A DNA stretch of 64,000 nucleotides from Trebonia sp963843745 (GCA_963843745.1 CAWJLP010000002.1:28534-92533), one strand, 5' to 3'. Positions 1 to 12,055 are shown, counted from the stretch's first letter. Program-made: numbers and translations. Notes: a model not told the origin generated them from the letters alone.

Positions 1-1015
1 CGTAGCCGACCCCGCCCAGGGCCCGCGAAACGCCCCCGAAGATGCCGCCGCCGGCGGCGCCGACCACCGCGATCACCGTCACCAGGGTCCCCCACACCTG
101 GCCCGCGCCGCTGAGGTTGGCGATGACCAGGTAGAGCAGCCCCGCCAGGGCCGCCAGGGCGATCAGGACCACGGGCCAGAACCGGCGGAGGATGACACCG
201 GTCACCATCCGCACTGCCCGCGCCATGGCCGATCCGGCCTGGACCCAGGCGCCCATCGCCGGGTTGAGGCTCACGTCCGGGTCGGCGGTGAGCACCGAAT
301 GCCAGACCGTTCCCTGCACCCGCAGGGCGCTGATGACCGTGGTCGCCTGCGCCGTGCCCGCGCCGGCCGCGCGCAGCGTCGCCGCGTTGACGTCGATCCA
401 GTCGGCCCAGTGCCCGAGCGACTGGCCGACGATGGCCCCGGTCGACTGGGGGATCGCGGTACCCGCGCCGTTGAGCCACGTCTGCATGGCGGCGATCTGG
501 TCGCGCCTGAACATCCCGGTCATCGGGTCAAGGCTCTCGGGTCCTGGCAGCCAGCACATGTCGCTGAGCGCGAGGCCAAGCTGATAGGCGTTGAGTTGCT
601 GCTGGTCATCCGCGAGACGGTCGAGGATCGCCAGGTGCAGCGCGTTCACTTCCCTCTCAAAGACGGCCTTGTCGAAGGGTTCCGCGTTTCCTGGCTGCCT
701 CTTCGCGGCCTCGGCCTGCACACGGGCGTCGGAGACGTCGTGGTACGGCCTGAGCAGATCGTGCAGGTCAGTGACCAGGAACTTCAGCAGGTCGGGCTCG
801 TCCAGATCGGCGACGAGGGGCAGCTGGACCGCCTGACTGAACGGCGGCTGGCGCACGTCGAGGATTCTCCTGCGGCGGTCATCGAACAATCCCGCCATCA
901 GCCAGCCCAGCGCGAACGCTGTCCCCGGTGGCGGCGGCGGCAGGGGCACGTGCACTGGCGCATGCGGCGGCACTGGGACATGCGGCGGCGGAGTGCTCTC
1001 CGTCGGTGCGGACAT
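1..1015 (-). CDS. Hypothetical membrane protein, C-terminus cut by window edge
   Basis: Reading the minus strand from the ATG at 1015 gives an open frame of about 338 codons that runs off the start of the window, so the C-terminus is missing. A GGAG ribosome site lies about ten bases before the ATG. The first 30 residues are rich in proline and histidine, the middle is hydrophilic and helical, and two hydrophobic segments follow at roughly residues 281-298 and 308-326, the second very glycine rich. I recognise no enzyme motif. The protein is probably anchored in the membrane by its C-terminal part with a large soluble N-terminal domain. The coding strand is clear from third-position GC; the long plus-strand frames over it are shadows. 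Function unknown. Confidence 0.7.
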   Translation of the reverse strand, partial: MSAPTESTPPPHVPVPPHAPVHVPLPPPPPGTAFALGWLMAGLFDDRRRRILDVRQPPFSQAVQLPLVADLDEPDLLKFLVTDLHDLLRPYHDVSDARVQAEAAKRQPGNAEPFDKAVFEREVNALHLAILDRLADDQQQLNAYQLGLALSDMCWLPGPESLDPMTGMFRRDQIAAMQTWLNGAGTAIPQSTGAIVGQSLGHWADWIDVNAATLRAAGAGTAQATTVISALRVQGTVWHSVLTADPDVSLNPAMGAWVQAGSAMARAVRMVTGVILRRFWPVVLIALAALAGLLYLVIANLSGAGQVWGTLVTVIAVVGAAGGGIFGGVSRALGGVGY

Positions 1016-1116
1016 AAAATGCTTCTCCACGCTCGGCAGGAAAATGACACTGCATGGAAAATTAGCGGAAATCCATCACCTATCGGGCCAGTTTTGCCTG
1101 TCTGGCATTTCCCTGG

Positions 1117-2151
1117 TCAGCTCGCGGTCGCCGCGCCTGCCGGGCGCCAGCCAATGGCCGGCGCTATGTGCCGGGCGATCGTGTCCAGGATTCTGGCGTT
1201 GTATTCGACGCCAAGCTGGTTCGGCACGGTGAACAGCACCGTGTCCGCGGCGAGCACCGCCTCGTCAGCGGCGAGCTCGTCGGCGATCTTGTCAGGTTCC
1301 CCGGCGTACGTCCGGCCGAACCGGGACCGCACGCCCTCGAGCAGCCCGATCTGGTCATCCTCACCACGGTCGCCGAAGTACAGCCGGTCGATGTCCTCGG
1401 TTATCGGCAACACGCTGCGCGAGACGGAAACCCGCGGCTCCCTGCCCCACCCCTGTTCCGCCCAGGCCTGCCGGTACAGCCGGATCTGCTCGGCCTGCAG
1501 CTGGTCGAACGGCACGCCGGTGTCCTCGGTCAGCAGCGTGGAGCTCTGCAGGTTCATGCCCTTGGTCGCCGCCCACTGCGCGGTCGCCCGGGTGCCCGAG
1601 CCCCACCAGATCCGGTCGGCGAGGCCGGGAGACTGCGGCTGGATGGCGAGGCCGCCGCTGATGCCGGTCCGCTCCGGGTCGGTCCGCGCGACGGCCGCCC
1701 CGTTGATGGCGGCCAGGAAGATCTCCGTCCTGCGCCTGGCGTTGTCGGTGGCCGTCTCCCCGTCGGGGGCCACGTAGCCGAACGCCTCCGCGCCGCGCAG
1801 CGCTATCTCCGGTGAGCCCCGGCTGACACCGAGCTGGAGCCGCCCGCCGCTGATAAGGTCCGCCGCCGCGGCCTCTTCCGCCATGTAAAGAGGGTTCTCG
1901 TACCGCATGTCGATGACGGCAGTGCCGATCTCGATCCGGCGTGTCCGTGCGCCGATCGCGGCCAGCAGCGGGAATGGCGAGGCCAGCTGCCGTTCGAAGT
2001 GGTGCACCCGGACAAACGCCCCGTCGACCCCGATGTCCTCGGCGGCCTGCGCCAGCTCAACGGTCTGCAGCAGCGAGTCCGCCGCGCTGCGCGTCTGCGA
2101 CCCCGGCACATCCCGCCAGTGCCCAAACGATAGGAACCCGATCTTCTTCAC
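1117..2151 (-). CDS. LLM-class flavin-dependent oxidoreductase (luciferase-like monooxygenase)
   Basis: A 344-residue protein with the bacterial-luciferase TIM-barrel pattern. The N-terminal strand reads KKIGFLSFGHW. A central block around residues 70-110 (GTAVIDMRYENP, then SGGRLQLGVSRGSP) matches the flavin-binding core of F420- or FMN-dependent monooxygenases. Length is normal for the family. The start is GTG at 2151, because the nearby ATG runs into a stop after two codons. Such enzymes oxidise small organic substrates with reduced flavin; the substrate cannot be read from sequence. It is monocistronic, with an HTH/DUF397 pair upstream and a membrane protein downstream on the same strand. 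Confidence 0.85.
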   Translation of the reverse strand: MKKIGFLSFGHWRDVPGSQTRSAADSLLQTVELAQAAEDIGVDGAFVRVHHFERQLASPFPLLAAIGARTRRIEIGTAVIDMRYENPLYMAEEAAAADLISGGRLQLGVSRGSPEIALRGAEAFGYVAPDGETATDNARRRTEIFLAAINGAAVARTDPERTGISGGLAIQPQSPGLADRIWWGSGTRATAQWAATKGMNLQSSTLLTEDTGVPFDQLQAEQIRLYRQAWAEQGWGREPRVSVSRSVLPITEDIDRLYFGDRGEDDQIGLLEGVRSRFGRTYAGEPDKIADELAADEAVLAADTVLFTVPNQLGVEYNARILDTIARHIAPAIGWRPAGAATAS

Positions 2152-2203
2152 GCCATGGATCAGCGCCAGAGACCCCCGCTCGGATTCCCAGGCCGAGCGC
2201 TAC

Positions 2204-2434
2204 CTACAGACCGAGCCCATCGCTCCGCACGCCCGCGACGAAGGCGTTCCACTGGACGGGAGTGAACTTGAGGACAGTACCCCGCAGGTTCTTGCTATCC
2301 CTGACATAAATGCGCGCACCGGAGGCGGCCTCAAGACAAGCGCCGCTACCGTAGCTGCGCCAACTGCGTCGCCAGACTCGGCTCAAGTCGTCATCGCCGT
2401 CGATAACGTCATCAGCACGGGTCACAGTAGTCAT
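2204..2434 (-). CDS. DUF397 domain protein, partner of the upstream HTH regulator
   Basis: A 76-residue protein starting at ATG 2434, one base after the TAA of the HTH gene. An in-frame ATG at 2470 lies inside that gene and is less likely. It has the DUF397 signature: a WRRSWRSYGSGACLEA segment followed by VRDSKN and a C-terminal FTPVQWNAFVAGVR helix. In actinomycetes DUF397 proteins are encoded next to DUF5753-type HTH regulators (the WhiJ/Scr1-like pairs) and are thought to modulate the regulator, sometimes described as toxin-antitoxin-like. The near-overlapping stop/start indicates translational coupling. Confidence 0.85.
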   Translation of the reverse strand: MTTVTRADDVIDGDDDLSRVWRRSWRSYGSGACLEAASGARIYVRDSKNLRGTVLKFTPVQWNAFVAGVRSDGLGL

Positions 2435-2435
2435 A

Positions 2436-3344
2436 TTAGGCCCCGCCACTCTCGTGGTCCGAATCGGCAATATCTACCCAGAGCCGCTGGTTGGTCTCCA
2501 GAATCAGCTCTAGCGAACCACTAATTGATAGCGCCGCGGCAGCGAACGCGCGGAAGAAGAGGCGAAAAGTATATGTATCTGTCTCACCTTCGATATATAT
2601 ATGACTCTCTATTCCTTCCGTAGTGACGACGTCGCCGAGCTTGCTCGTCTCGTGCTCCGGGCTGAACCCGAATACGACGAACGAATCCGCCATCGGTGAC
2701 GTCTTGCCTTCCAGGGGCAGAATCCGCAGGTCAACGTTCGGCAGTCGTGCCATCTCCGCGAGATGACGCAGTTGCCCGGCCATCACTTCCCGGCTGCCGA
2801 CCTTGCGTAGCAGCACCGACTGGTCGATCACCACGGACAGCTCAAGGGGCGGATTACGCGTGGTCAGCAACTCCTGACGGATCAGTCTTGCCCGCACCCG
2901 CCGCTCGAAGATTCCTGGTGGCATAAGGACGACCTGCTGGTGCGCATTGTGGACCGCGCGGGCGTATTCCTCGGTCTGCAGCAGGCCCGGGACAGCAGTA
3001 ACTTGCCACTCCAACTCCGTCGCGGCTTCCGCCTCCAGTCCGATGAACTCCATGTACCCAGGTGGCAGGGCATCGGCGTAGTCGTACCACCAGGCGGGTT
3101 CGTTCGCCTCGACGGCAAGGGCGAGCAACTGGGCGCGGCGAGGGTCTGTGACGCCGTAGTAGTCGAGGAGCTTCTCTATCTCCTCCAGAGGGAAGGTGCC
3201 CTGTCCGAGTTCGTAGCGGCTGACCTTCGCAGGCGACCAGCCGAGGGCCTTGGCCACGGTGGCACCTGTGCGACTGCCACGGAGGCGACGCAGTTCCGCG
3301 GCCAGACGGCGCCGCCTGACCGTGGGGCTCGCGGACGAGGTCAC
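2436..3344 (-). CDS. XRE-type HTH regulator with DUF5753 sensor domain
   Basis: A 302-residue protein. Residues 10-65 form a lambda-repressor-like HTH (LRRLRGSRTGATVAKALGW, then SPAKVSRYELGQG). The rest is DUF5753, including the typical TAVPGLLQTEEYARAV stretch and a long beta-rich C-terminal half. Start is GTG 3344 with AGGAGG upstream. It is co-directional with and immediately upstream of the DUF397 gene. This pair occurs in many copies in Streptomyces and relatives, where members affect differentiation and antibiotic production. Target genes cannot be inferred. Confidence 0.9.
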   Translation of the reverse strand: MTSSASPTVRRRRLAAELRRLRGSRTGATVAKALGWSPAKVSRYELGQGTFPLEEIEKLLDYYGVTDPRRAQLLALAVEANEPAWWYDYADALPPGYMEFIGLEAEAATELEWQVTAVPGLLQTEEYARAVHNAHQQVVLMPPGIFERRVRARLIRQELLTTRNPPLELSVVIDQSVLLRKVGSREVMAGQLRHLAEMARLPNVDLRILPLEGKTSPMADSFVVFGFSPEHETSKLGDVVTTEGIESHIYIEGETDTYTFRLFFRAFAAAALSISGSLELILETNQRLWVDIADSDHESGGA

Positions 3345-3892
3345 GTCAGCCTCCTACGTCGCTCCCTGCTTACATACCGCAGTCTGCCACGTCAGTAACC
3401 ACCCGCTCCGGAATTTCACCATATGTACAACCAAAAAACACTGCGATTGGATTGATGAGATTCTCATGGGGAATCATGATGAAGATACCAGCTAGGGCAT
3501 CCTGCGCACCAAGGGGTGGCCATGGAGACCAGGCAAAGAACTCAGCCAGTCTCCAACAGCGTTGTTGGGTCGGCGATAGCGACGGTTCCGCACGCGCTCA
3601 TGTCGGCGAAGCCGCGAGGTCCGCCTGCGTCAGACGCCATCACCGCAGGCATTCACTTCCCCGGGCTCCGCGCAAAAAGGCGCGGCCGAAGCGCCCACTT
3701 CGACCGCGCCACAACGAACACCAGACCCAAGCAGAGTCCATGTCCGAGTTACAGCTCGCAACCCTACTCGTCTAGTGCGAGCTTGCCTAGCCCCTCATCC
3801 CGGTCATCCGGACGTTCCAGACAGCCGGGATCATGGTCTCAGCACGGGTCGGTGTGCCTCATCCGCCATGGCAACTGCCAGGAGTGAGACAC
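3345..3892. other. Intergenic region without a convincing gene
   Basis: About 550 bases between the HTH gene and a small plus-strand membrane protein. Several short open frames exist but have poor codon bias and no family resemblance. The part next to the HTH gene (3350-3480) is locally AT-richer and probably holds its promoter. The only clear structure is a minus-strand intrinsic terminator at 3674-3710. Confidence 0.5.
3674..3710 (-). terminator. Intrinsic terminator reading on the minus strand
   Basis: Arms 3679-3691 and 3698-3710 form a 13-bp stem with one mismatch and a 6-base loop. On the minus strand the stem is followed directly by five Ts (AAAAA at 3674-3678 on plus). The nearest annotated minus-strand gene upstream of it is the SIS gene, 420 bases away, with a plus-strand gene in between. 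It may therefore end an unannotated short minus-strand RNA. Confidence 0.65.
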
Positions 3893-4075
3893 ATGTCCGT
3901 GCCAGCCCCTCAGCCACAGGACACAGCGACGATCGTGGCGATCGTCCTCTTCGTGGCCGCCGTTTGCGCCAGGTACTGGCGCACGGTGCTGCTGATGATC
4001 ATGATCTCCCTGCTCATCTTCACGGTGCTAGGCCTGATCGCGGGCCTGCACGATATGCAGCACCTCGTTCGCTAA
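3893..4075 (+). CDS. Small membrane protein (60 aa)
   Basis: The start is ATG 3893, chosen because GGAG lies eight bases upstream; the longer in-frame extension has no ribosome site. Two hydrophobic segments (about residues 12-28 and 31-52, with RYW between) make it a likely helical-hairpin membrane protein. No family recognised. It faces the SIS gene convergently. Confidence 0.6.
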   Translation: MSVPAPQPQDTATIVAIVLFVAAVCARYWRTVLLMIMISLLIFTVLGLIAGLHDMQHLVR

Positions 4076-4130
4076 CACCGGGAGACGTCCGCCGGCTGGC
4101 TAGGCCGCAGCCGGCCGGCGGACCGCGGAC

Positions 4131-5204
4131 CTAATGGGTCGCGGTGACCTTGGACAGCCCGGCCGGGGCGTCGGGGTCCAGGCCGCGCAACAGCGCGCTG
4201 GCCAGCGCCAGCTGCTGTCCGCGGATGGTCGCCAGGATAGGCGCGGTCACCTCGGACACCCCCGCGGGCAACGGCAGGTCGGCGCCGGGCGCCGAACCGC
4301 ACACCGCGTACGGGACCCCCTCAGCCGTCAGCCTCGCGGCGAGGGCCGCCTCGTCGGAGGCGAACCGTTTCCCGCCGGATACGACGAGCACGGGCAGCCT
4401 GGAGTCGAGCGCGGCGATCGGGCCATGCAGCAGGTCGGCGGACGACAGGCCTTCCGCGTGCACCCGCGCGGACTCCTTGATCTTCAGCGCGGTCTCGAGC
4501 GCGGCGGCGTAGGCGAGGCCGCGCCCGGTGACCACGAGCCGGCGCGCATCCGCCCAGCGCGCCGCTACCACGGCGGGCGGGCCGGAACCAGGCTCGCCGC
4601 CGATACCGAGGTCCGCGGAGTCGGACAGCAAGGCGGACGCCTCGTCCGGCAGCGCCTCGAGGCCGGCGACCGTGACGAGGGCCGGGTCGTACGCCGCGGC
4701 GATCGCGGCGATCGCCAGCATCTGGGCGGTAACCGTCTTGGTGGCGGGGACGGCCAGTTCCGGGCCCGCCTCGGTCAGCAGCGTGAGGTCGCACACGCCC
4801 GTCAGCGGGCTGGCTGCCTCGTTGGTGATCCCGACGACCACCGCGCCGGCCCGGTGCATGTGCGCGGCCGTCTCGACGATCTCTGGTGTGGCCCCTGACT
4901 GGCTCAGCGCCACCGCCAGGTAGCCGCTGTAGTCCACGTCGGCCTCGTACCTCGTATGCACGCTCGGCGCGGCGAGCCCAGCGGGTCGCCGGGAGGCGAG
5001 TTCGACCAGGTACCGGCCGTAGACCGCGACGTTGTCCGACGACCCGCGGGCCAGCAGCACCGTCCCGGCAAGCCTGCCAGGCAGCAGCCGGCCCGGCAGC
5101 ACGGCCCGCACCTGGTCCCGGTCGGCCACGTGCCTGCTGACCAGGCGTCCGAGGACCTGCGGCTGTTCGGCGAGCTCGGCTGCCATCAGCGATCCGGCGG
5201 TCAT
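4131..5204 (-). CDS. SIS-domain sugar isomerase (GlmS C-terminal/AgaS-like)
   Basis: A 357-residue protein with two SIS domains. The first begins with LARGSSDN and continues with SQSGATPEIVETA, the phosphosugar-binding Ser/Thr loop. GPELAVPATKTVTAQ closes the first domain exactly as in glucosamine-6-phosphate synthase isomerase domains. The second contains VTGRGLAYAAALETALKIKES and AEGLSSADLLHGP. The N-terminal glutaminase domain of GlmS is absent, so it acts on a phosphosugar or amino-phosphosugar as an isomerase/deaminase or binding protein. Start ATG 5204 has AGGAGG upstream. No sugar transport or kinase gene flanks it, so the substrate is open. Confidence 0.85.
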   Translation of the reverse strand: MTAGSLMAAELAEQPQVLGRLVSRHVADRDQVRAVLPGRLLPGRLAGTVLLARGSSDNVAVYGRYLVELASRRPAGLAAPSVHTRYEADVDYSGYLAVALSQSGATPEIVETAAHMHRAGAVVVGITNEAASPLTGVCDLTLLTEAGPELAVPATKTVTAQMLAIAAIAAAYDPALVTVAGLEALPDEASALLSDSADLGIGGEPGSGPPAVVAARWADARRLVVTGRGLAYAAALETALKIKESARVHAEGLSSADLLHGPIAALDSRLPVLVVSGGKRFASDEAALAARLTAEGVPYAVCGSAPGADLPLPAGVSEVTAPILATIRGQQLALASALLRGLDPDAPAGLSKVTATH

Positions 5205-5372
5205 TGTCGGGCCTCCTGCTTCCAGGTCGCACGAGTCGAAGCGACTGGAGTCGTATCGTATATAAGAATGTCCCTATGGGCAGACCGAGAGGTAAGCCCC
5301 TGGGCCCCGTCGCGATTCCCCGAGGAGACTGATGCCCGAGCAGGCCCGCGCGAGTGTCGCCGAGGTTGCCCA

Positions 5373-5738
5373 GTGACAGAGCTGGCGAGCACGATGACCC
5401 CAGCCGAGATCGCCAGCCAGGCCGCGCACGCCATCCGCGTGCTAAACGACCTGACGCATGGCGGGGGCGAGCTCAGCAACTCCGGTGACGTCCGTGCCAT
5501 CGTCGCCAGCCTCGAGCTCGTCGGGCAGGGCCTGCCGCAGCTGTACGAGCAGCTGGCCAGGTTCCTGGTTATCCAGCACGAAGACGGCCAGCTCGCGCAC
5601 GAAGACGGCCAGGACCCCGACCACTCGGTGACAGAGGTCATCGAGGCGCTCACGGCCGCCGGGCAGGCGGCCGACATGATGACCGCCGCACTCGGCGAGG
5701 CCCGGCGCGCCACGGACGGGCTCACCGTCCCTCGTTAG
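5373..5738 (+). CDS. Hypothetical actinobacterial protein (121 aa)
   Basis: Starts at GTG 5373 with GAGG eight bases upstream. The sequence is mostly helical and acidic. An internal near-repeat, HEDGQ LAHEDGQ, comes from two copies of a GCACGAAGACGGCCAG-type unit at about 5577-5612. The second half (SVTEVIEALTAAGQAADMM) looks like an amphipathic helix. No transmembrane segment or catalytic motif. The gene diverges from the SIS gene across a roughly 170-base promoter region. Confidence 0.65.
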   Translation: MTELASTMTPAEIASQAAHAIRVLNDLTHGGGELSNSGDVRAIVASLELVGQGLPQLYEQLARFLVIQHEDGQLAHEDGQDPDHSVTEVIEALTAAGQAADMMTAALGEARRATDGLTVPR

Positions 5739-5768
5739 CCCGCCGCTGCTCCGGCGCGACCATCAGCG

Positions 5769-5802
5769 AAAACTGGGTAACTCACCGCCAAACCTGGGTA
5801 AC
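5769..5802. repeat. Direct repeat AAACYTGGGTAAC upstream of 5902
   Basis: AAACTGGGTAAC ending at 5781 and AAACCTGGGTAAC at 5790-5802 are spaced about two helical turns apart, about 100 bases before the next plus-strand gene. They could be a regulator-binding pair. Function is inference only. Confidence 0.35.
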
Positions 5803-5901
5803 CGCTGCCGATCCGGCGCCACTGCCCATCCCCGTACGGTCGCTGTACAGGCACAACCCGACCGGGACAGTCCTGGTCACCGTACGAGGAGGGGGATCCT
5901 C

Positions 5902-6275
5902 ATGCATATCTCTACGCGTTCACGTCGCATCGCCGGCCTGCTCACCGCGGTCGGCGCGGTGCTGGTCACGTTCGCGTCAACCGCAACCGCCGCGCTGGCG
6001 ACGATAAATGTCCCGCTGCCGGACGGGAGGGCGGCGCAGGCTTCCCGGTGGGGAACAGAGGCGGCATCTACGACCCCGTGCAGACTTCGCCCGCGGCTCC
6101 GGTCGTCACCGTCGTCGGCGGGATGCCTGGCTGGCAGATCGCGCTCATCGCGATCGGCGCCGCGCTCGTCGCGGCCCTCGTCGCGGTGCTGGCCTACCGG
6201 GCCTGGACCGCGCGCCGGCAGCCGCTCGCCGCGCCGCGATTCGGCAGCCCGGCTCAGGTCGCGGGAGGTAAGTGA
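5902..6275 (+). pseudogene. Small secreted/membrane protein, frame-shifted
   Basis: ATG 5902 follows GGAGG and opens a signal peptide (IAGLLTAVGAVLVTFASTATAALA). Around 6025-6045 coding sense moves to the frame one base earlier, which continues GGAGFPVGNRGG, then VVGGMPGWQIALIAIGAALVAALVAVL, a transmembrane helix, and ends at TAA 6273-6275 just before the DUF4242 gene. Read across the shift this is one protein of about 125 residues: a signal peptide, a short Gly/Pro linker and one membrane helix. One base appears to be missing in the G-rich run 6022-6032. A sequencing indel or a true null allele are both possible. Confidence 0.6.
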
Positions 6276-6276
6276 C

Positions 6277-6522
6277 ATGCCCCAGTTCATGGACTTCCAT
6301 GACGATCTCAAGCTGCCCGCCGAGGCCATCGCCCAGATCACGGCCGACACCCACGACAAGCGCGCCGACGAGTTCGGCGTCCGTCAGGTGGAGCTGTACC
6401 ACAACGACGAGGGCAAGGTGTACTGCCTGCTCGAAGCCCCCGACGAGGAGGCTGTCCGCAAGCACCACGCGGCGCTCGGCGTGGACTGCGGCGCCGTGCA
6501 CCGGGTGGACGGCATCGCCTGA
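6277..6522 (+). CDS. SCO4226-type nickel-binding protein (DUF4242)
   Basis: An 81-residue protein starting at ATG 6277 (MPQFMDFHDDLKLPAEAI). It is closely patterned on the Streptomyces SCO4226 family of about 80-residue ferredoxin-like dimers that bind nickel. Conserved blocks are FGVRQVELYHNDEGKVYCL and HHAALGVDCGAVHRVD; His and Cys residues there are candidate metal ligands. It starts immediately after the stop of the preceding membrane-protein frame, so the two are probably co-transcribed. The physiological role of the family is not established. Confidence 0.85.
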   Translation: MPQFMDFHDDLKLPAEAIAQITADTHDKRADEFGVRQVELYHNDEGKVYCLLEAPDEEAVRKHHAALGVDCGAVHRVDGIA

Positions 6523-6525
6523 CAG

Positions 6526-9714
<3,189 letters not shown>

Positions 9715-9750
9715 GTTCTCAATAATTACCGAACGTACGGTTGCTTCGCC

Positions 9751-10452
9751 CTAACCTTCAGGGAAAGCGCCCCACGTGTCGGGCACGAATTCCTTGCCGG
9801 TGACCGGGTGCTTGTAATGGAACGGCAGGGTGGTCGTTTCCGGCCACAGCCGAGGCGCGTTTTCGAGCAGCTCATCGGGGCCGTAAGGGTCTTCTGGGTA
9901 CGTGACCGAGGCGTTCGGCACGTAGTCCGGCGGTGTGTGCGCCCAGCCCTCCTCCATCGTCCCGTGCCAGAACGCCCGGTAGAACAGCTTCTTGATCTTC
10001 CAGGTCCCGTCCGTGCTGGTGTAGACGTTCTCGTAGACCCCGCCCTCCATCCACTGCCGGACGGGGGTGTCGGCCGCGGCGGCCAGTTCGTGGGTACCGG
10101 CCTGCATCAGCGTCCGGTAGCGCGCGTAGGCGGTGCGCCGGTCGGGCGCCACGTGGATGAGGTCCTGCAGCATCGGGTGGTCGAGCAGGCGGCCGAACTG
10201 CGGCCCGTTGTGCCCGTCGGCGAACCGGGACCGGAACCGCCCCGTGTACAGCCGCGCGGCCCCCGCACGGCCCTTGTAGACGCCGCCGATGAAGACGACC
10301 TCGCAATCCTCGTCGAACAGGTCGACAACCTCGTCGTAGTAGCACTTGTCCAGGTAGTAGCCGTAGGCGTGCTGCAGCCTGCGGATGGCGAGCTCGTCCT
10401 CGACGATCCCGAGCCGGTGCTCGAGCTCGGCGATCCTGTCGTCCGGTGTCAT
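9751..10452 (-). CDS. SnoaL/NTF2-like domain protein
   Basis: A 233-residue protein, started at ATG 10452 because GAGGAGG lies five bases upstream. The longer start at 10476 overlaps the neighbour without a better site. RLQHAYGYYLDKCYYDEVVDLFDEDCEV is the typical NTF2-fold opening of SnoaL_4-type proteins (polyketide cyclases, dehydratases, ring-hydroxylating dioxygenase small subunits). The C-terminal 60 residues (AFWHGTMEEGWAHTPPDYVP) extend past the core. It follows the carotenoid-oxygenase-family gene with a 15-base overlap of coding context and is surely co-transcribed, so the two probably act on the same compound. Confidence 0.8.
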   Translation of the reverse strand: MTPDDRIAELEHRLGIVEDELAIRRLQHAYGYYLDKCYYDEVVDLFDEDCEVVFIGGVYKGRAGAARLYTGRFRSRFADGHNGPQFGRLLDHPMLQDLIHVAPDRRTAYARYRTLMQAGTHELAAAADTPVRQWMEGGVYENVYTSTDGTWKIKKLFYRAFWHGTMEEGWAHTPPDYVPNASVTYPEDPYGPDELLENAPRLWPETTTLPFHYKHPVTGKEFVPDTWGAFPEG

Positions 10453-10465
10453 AGTGACCTCCTCG

Positions 10466-11938
10466 TCATCCGGCACGGTTGGCTAGCTGCTGCGCTGAGA
10501 CCCAGTTGCCGTGCAGGCCGCCAGGCATCCGGATCGGGATCCGCAGCGTGGCGACCGGCTGGGCGTCGACGTGCTGTGCGTCCAGGATCAGCAGGTCCGT
10601 GGTTCCGGTCGCGTGCCGGTCCACGAGCTGCATCACGTACCCCTCGCCGTTGGCCGTGTCAGTGCTCGACGGCGGCACGAAGATGGCCTCCTGGACCGTG
10701 CTGTCGCGCCCCGCGAACCGGGTCTTCATCGTGCCCGTGTCCGGGTCGATCTGGCCCAGCCAGCGGAACCCTGGCAGCCCGTCGTCCGGCTTTTCGCCCG
10801 GCACGTCGGTCAGGTTGATGACGCCGAACCGGTAGCCCCTGGTCGCCCAGCGGTCATCCGTGCGGGGGAACTCGCCGGAGCAGTCGGTGAGCCGCCGCTG
10901 CGCGAACGAGGTCGTCCCGTCACCCCGGTCCGGCGGCGCTGTGGTGTCGATCGTCCACCGGGACAGTTGCGCGCTGGCCTTCTCCGGGTCGAACGGGGCG
11001 CCCGTGATGTCGGGGAACCACGGGAAGGCAGACTTCTCGCCGACGGGCGTGTCGATGTGGATGTGCCGCCCGTCATCGAACGCGTTCATGATGTGCGAGG
11101 CGAACCTGTTGGTGCCCCGGTACCAGCGGACGGCGGTTCCCTTTCTCGGTACAACGCCGAGGTAGACGTCTTCCGACCCGTCCCAGACGTACAGCGGGCC
11201 GCCGGCCTGCAGCCGCTCCAGGCTGGCGGTGAGCGGGATGATCGGGAACACCACGAAGTTCTCCGTCACCGCCCAGTCGTGCACCATCGACGAGTACGGC
11301 GCCTCGAACCAGGCCTCGTGCACGATCCGCCCGGACGCGTCTGCCTCGTAGTAGGCGATGTCCCGTGTCGCCTCGCCCTTGGCCATGTAGCCGAAGAACA
11401 CCAGCTCGCCGGTGCGCGGGTCGATCTTCGGATGCGCGGTCGCCGTCTGCGACGACAGGTCGCCGCCCCAGGCGAACTCCCCGACCGTATCGAGAGTGTC
11501 CGGGTCGATCTGGACCGGCGCGCTGTCCTCCTTGGAGGCCAGCAGCCGGCCGCCGTGCCAGTACACGTTCGTGTTCGCGAGCCCGCGGCTGAGGCCGGCC
11601 ACGGACGGGTCGTCGGTGAACGGGTTCCGGTAGGCGCCGAACAGCGACCGCCGCGCCGCCCGCTCGGCGTCGAACCGGGGCGTGCGCACATACCGCGACC
11701 GGAAGTCGCAGTAGCCGTTCTCGAACCGGAACATCGCGACCATGCCGTCGGCGTTGAAGTAGAAGTCGCGGTCGACGAACGGCGGCCAGGCCGGGTCGGC
11801 GCCGACCCGGTAGAACGTGCCGCGCAGCGATGCGGGTATCTCGCCCTGGGTCACCTCGACCCCGCGGATATCGCCCTCGAGCCGCACCGGGGCGAACCGG
11901 CCCTGGAATCCTGGCTCGTCGGGGAACCGCACTGACAT
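10466..11938 (-). CDS. Carotenoid oxygenase family protein (CCD/lignostilbene dioxygenase-like)
   Basis: A 490-residue seven-bladed-propeller iron dioxygenase. It has the N-terminal GEIPASLRGTFYRVGADP signature and four spaced histidines in the positions used to bind Fe(II): His169 (TATAHPKID), His220 (SSMVHDWAVTE), His282 (FASHIMNAF) and His476 (GGLHGNW). The family cleaves conjugated double bonds in apocarotenoids or stilbenes. The partner SnoaL-like gene and the absence of carotenoid genes nearby leave lignostilbene-type or other aromatic olefin cleavage open. A TetR gene on the same strand 120 bases upstream is the obvious candidate regulator. Confidence 0.9.
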   Translation of the reverse strand: MSVRFPDEPGFQGRFAPVRLEGDIRGVEVTQGEIPASLRGTFYRVGADPAWPPFVDRDFYFNADGMVAMFRFENGYCDFRSRYVRTPRFDAERAARRSLFGAYRNPFTDDPSVAGLSRGLANTNVYWHGGRLLASKEDSAPVQIDPDTLDTVGEFAWGGDLSSQTATAHPKIDPRTGELVFFGYMAKGEATRDIAYYEADASGRIVHEAWFEAPYSSMVHDWAVTENFVVFPIIPLTASLERLQAGGPLYVWDGSEDVYLGVVPRKGTAVRWYRGTNRFASHIMNAFDDGRHIHIDTPVGEKSAFPWFPDITGAPFDPEKASAQLSRWTIDTTAPPDRGDGTTSFAQRRLTDCSGEFPRTDDRWATRGYRFGVINLTDVPGEKPDDGLPGFRWLGQIDPDTGTMKTRFAGRDSTVQEAIFVPPSSTDTANGEGYVMQLVDRHATGTTDLLILDAQHVDAQPVATLRIPIRMPGGLHGNWVSAQQLANRAG

Positions 11939-12055
11939 ATCGCACCGCCCTTCACCGGGTCCCGGATCGCGCTGAGCGTAACCCCGGGCGGGCAGCGTTT
12001 AGAAGGGGCGGGCACGCGGATTCGGCGGGCGCGTTGTTGTGCCCGCGCACAAGTA

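Noticed and set aside
299..1777. A 492-codon plus-strand open frame
   Set aside because: It lies antisense to two genes with strong coding bias and family motifs; Arg/Pro-rich composition is typical of GC-rich shadow frames.
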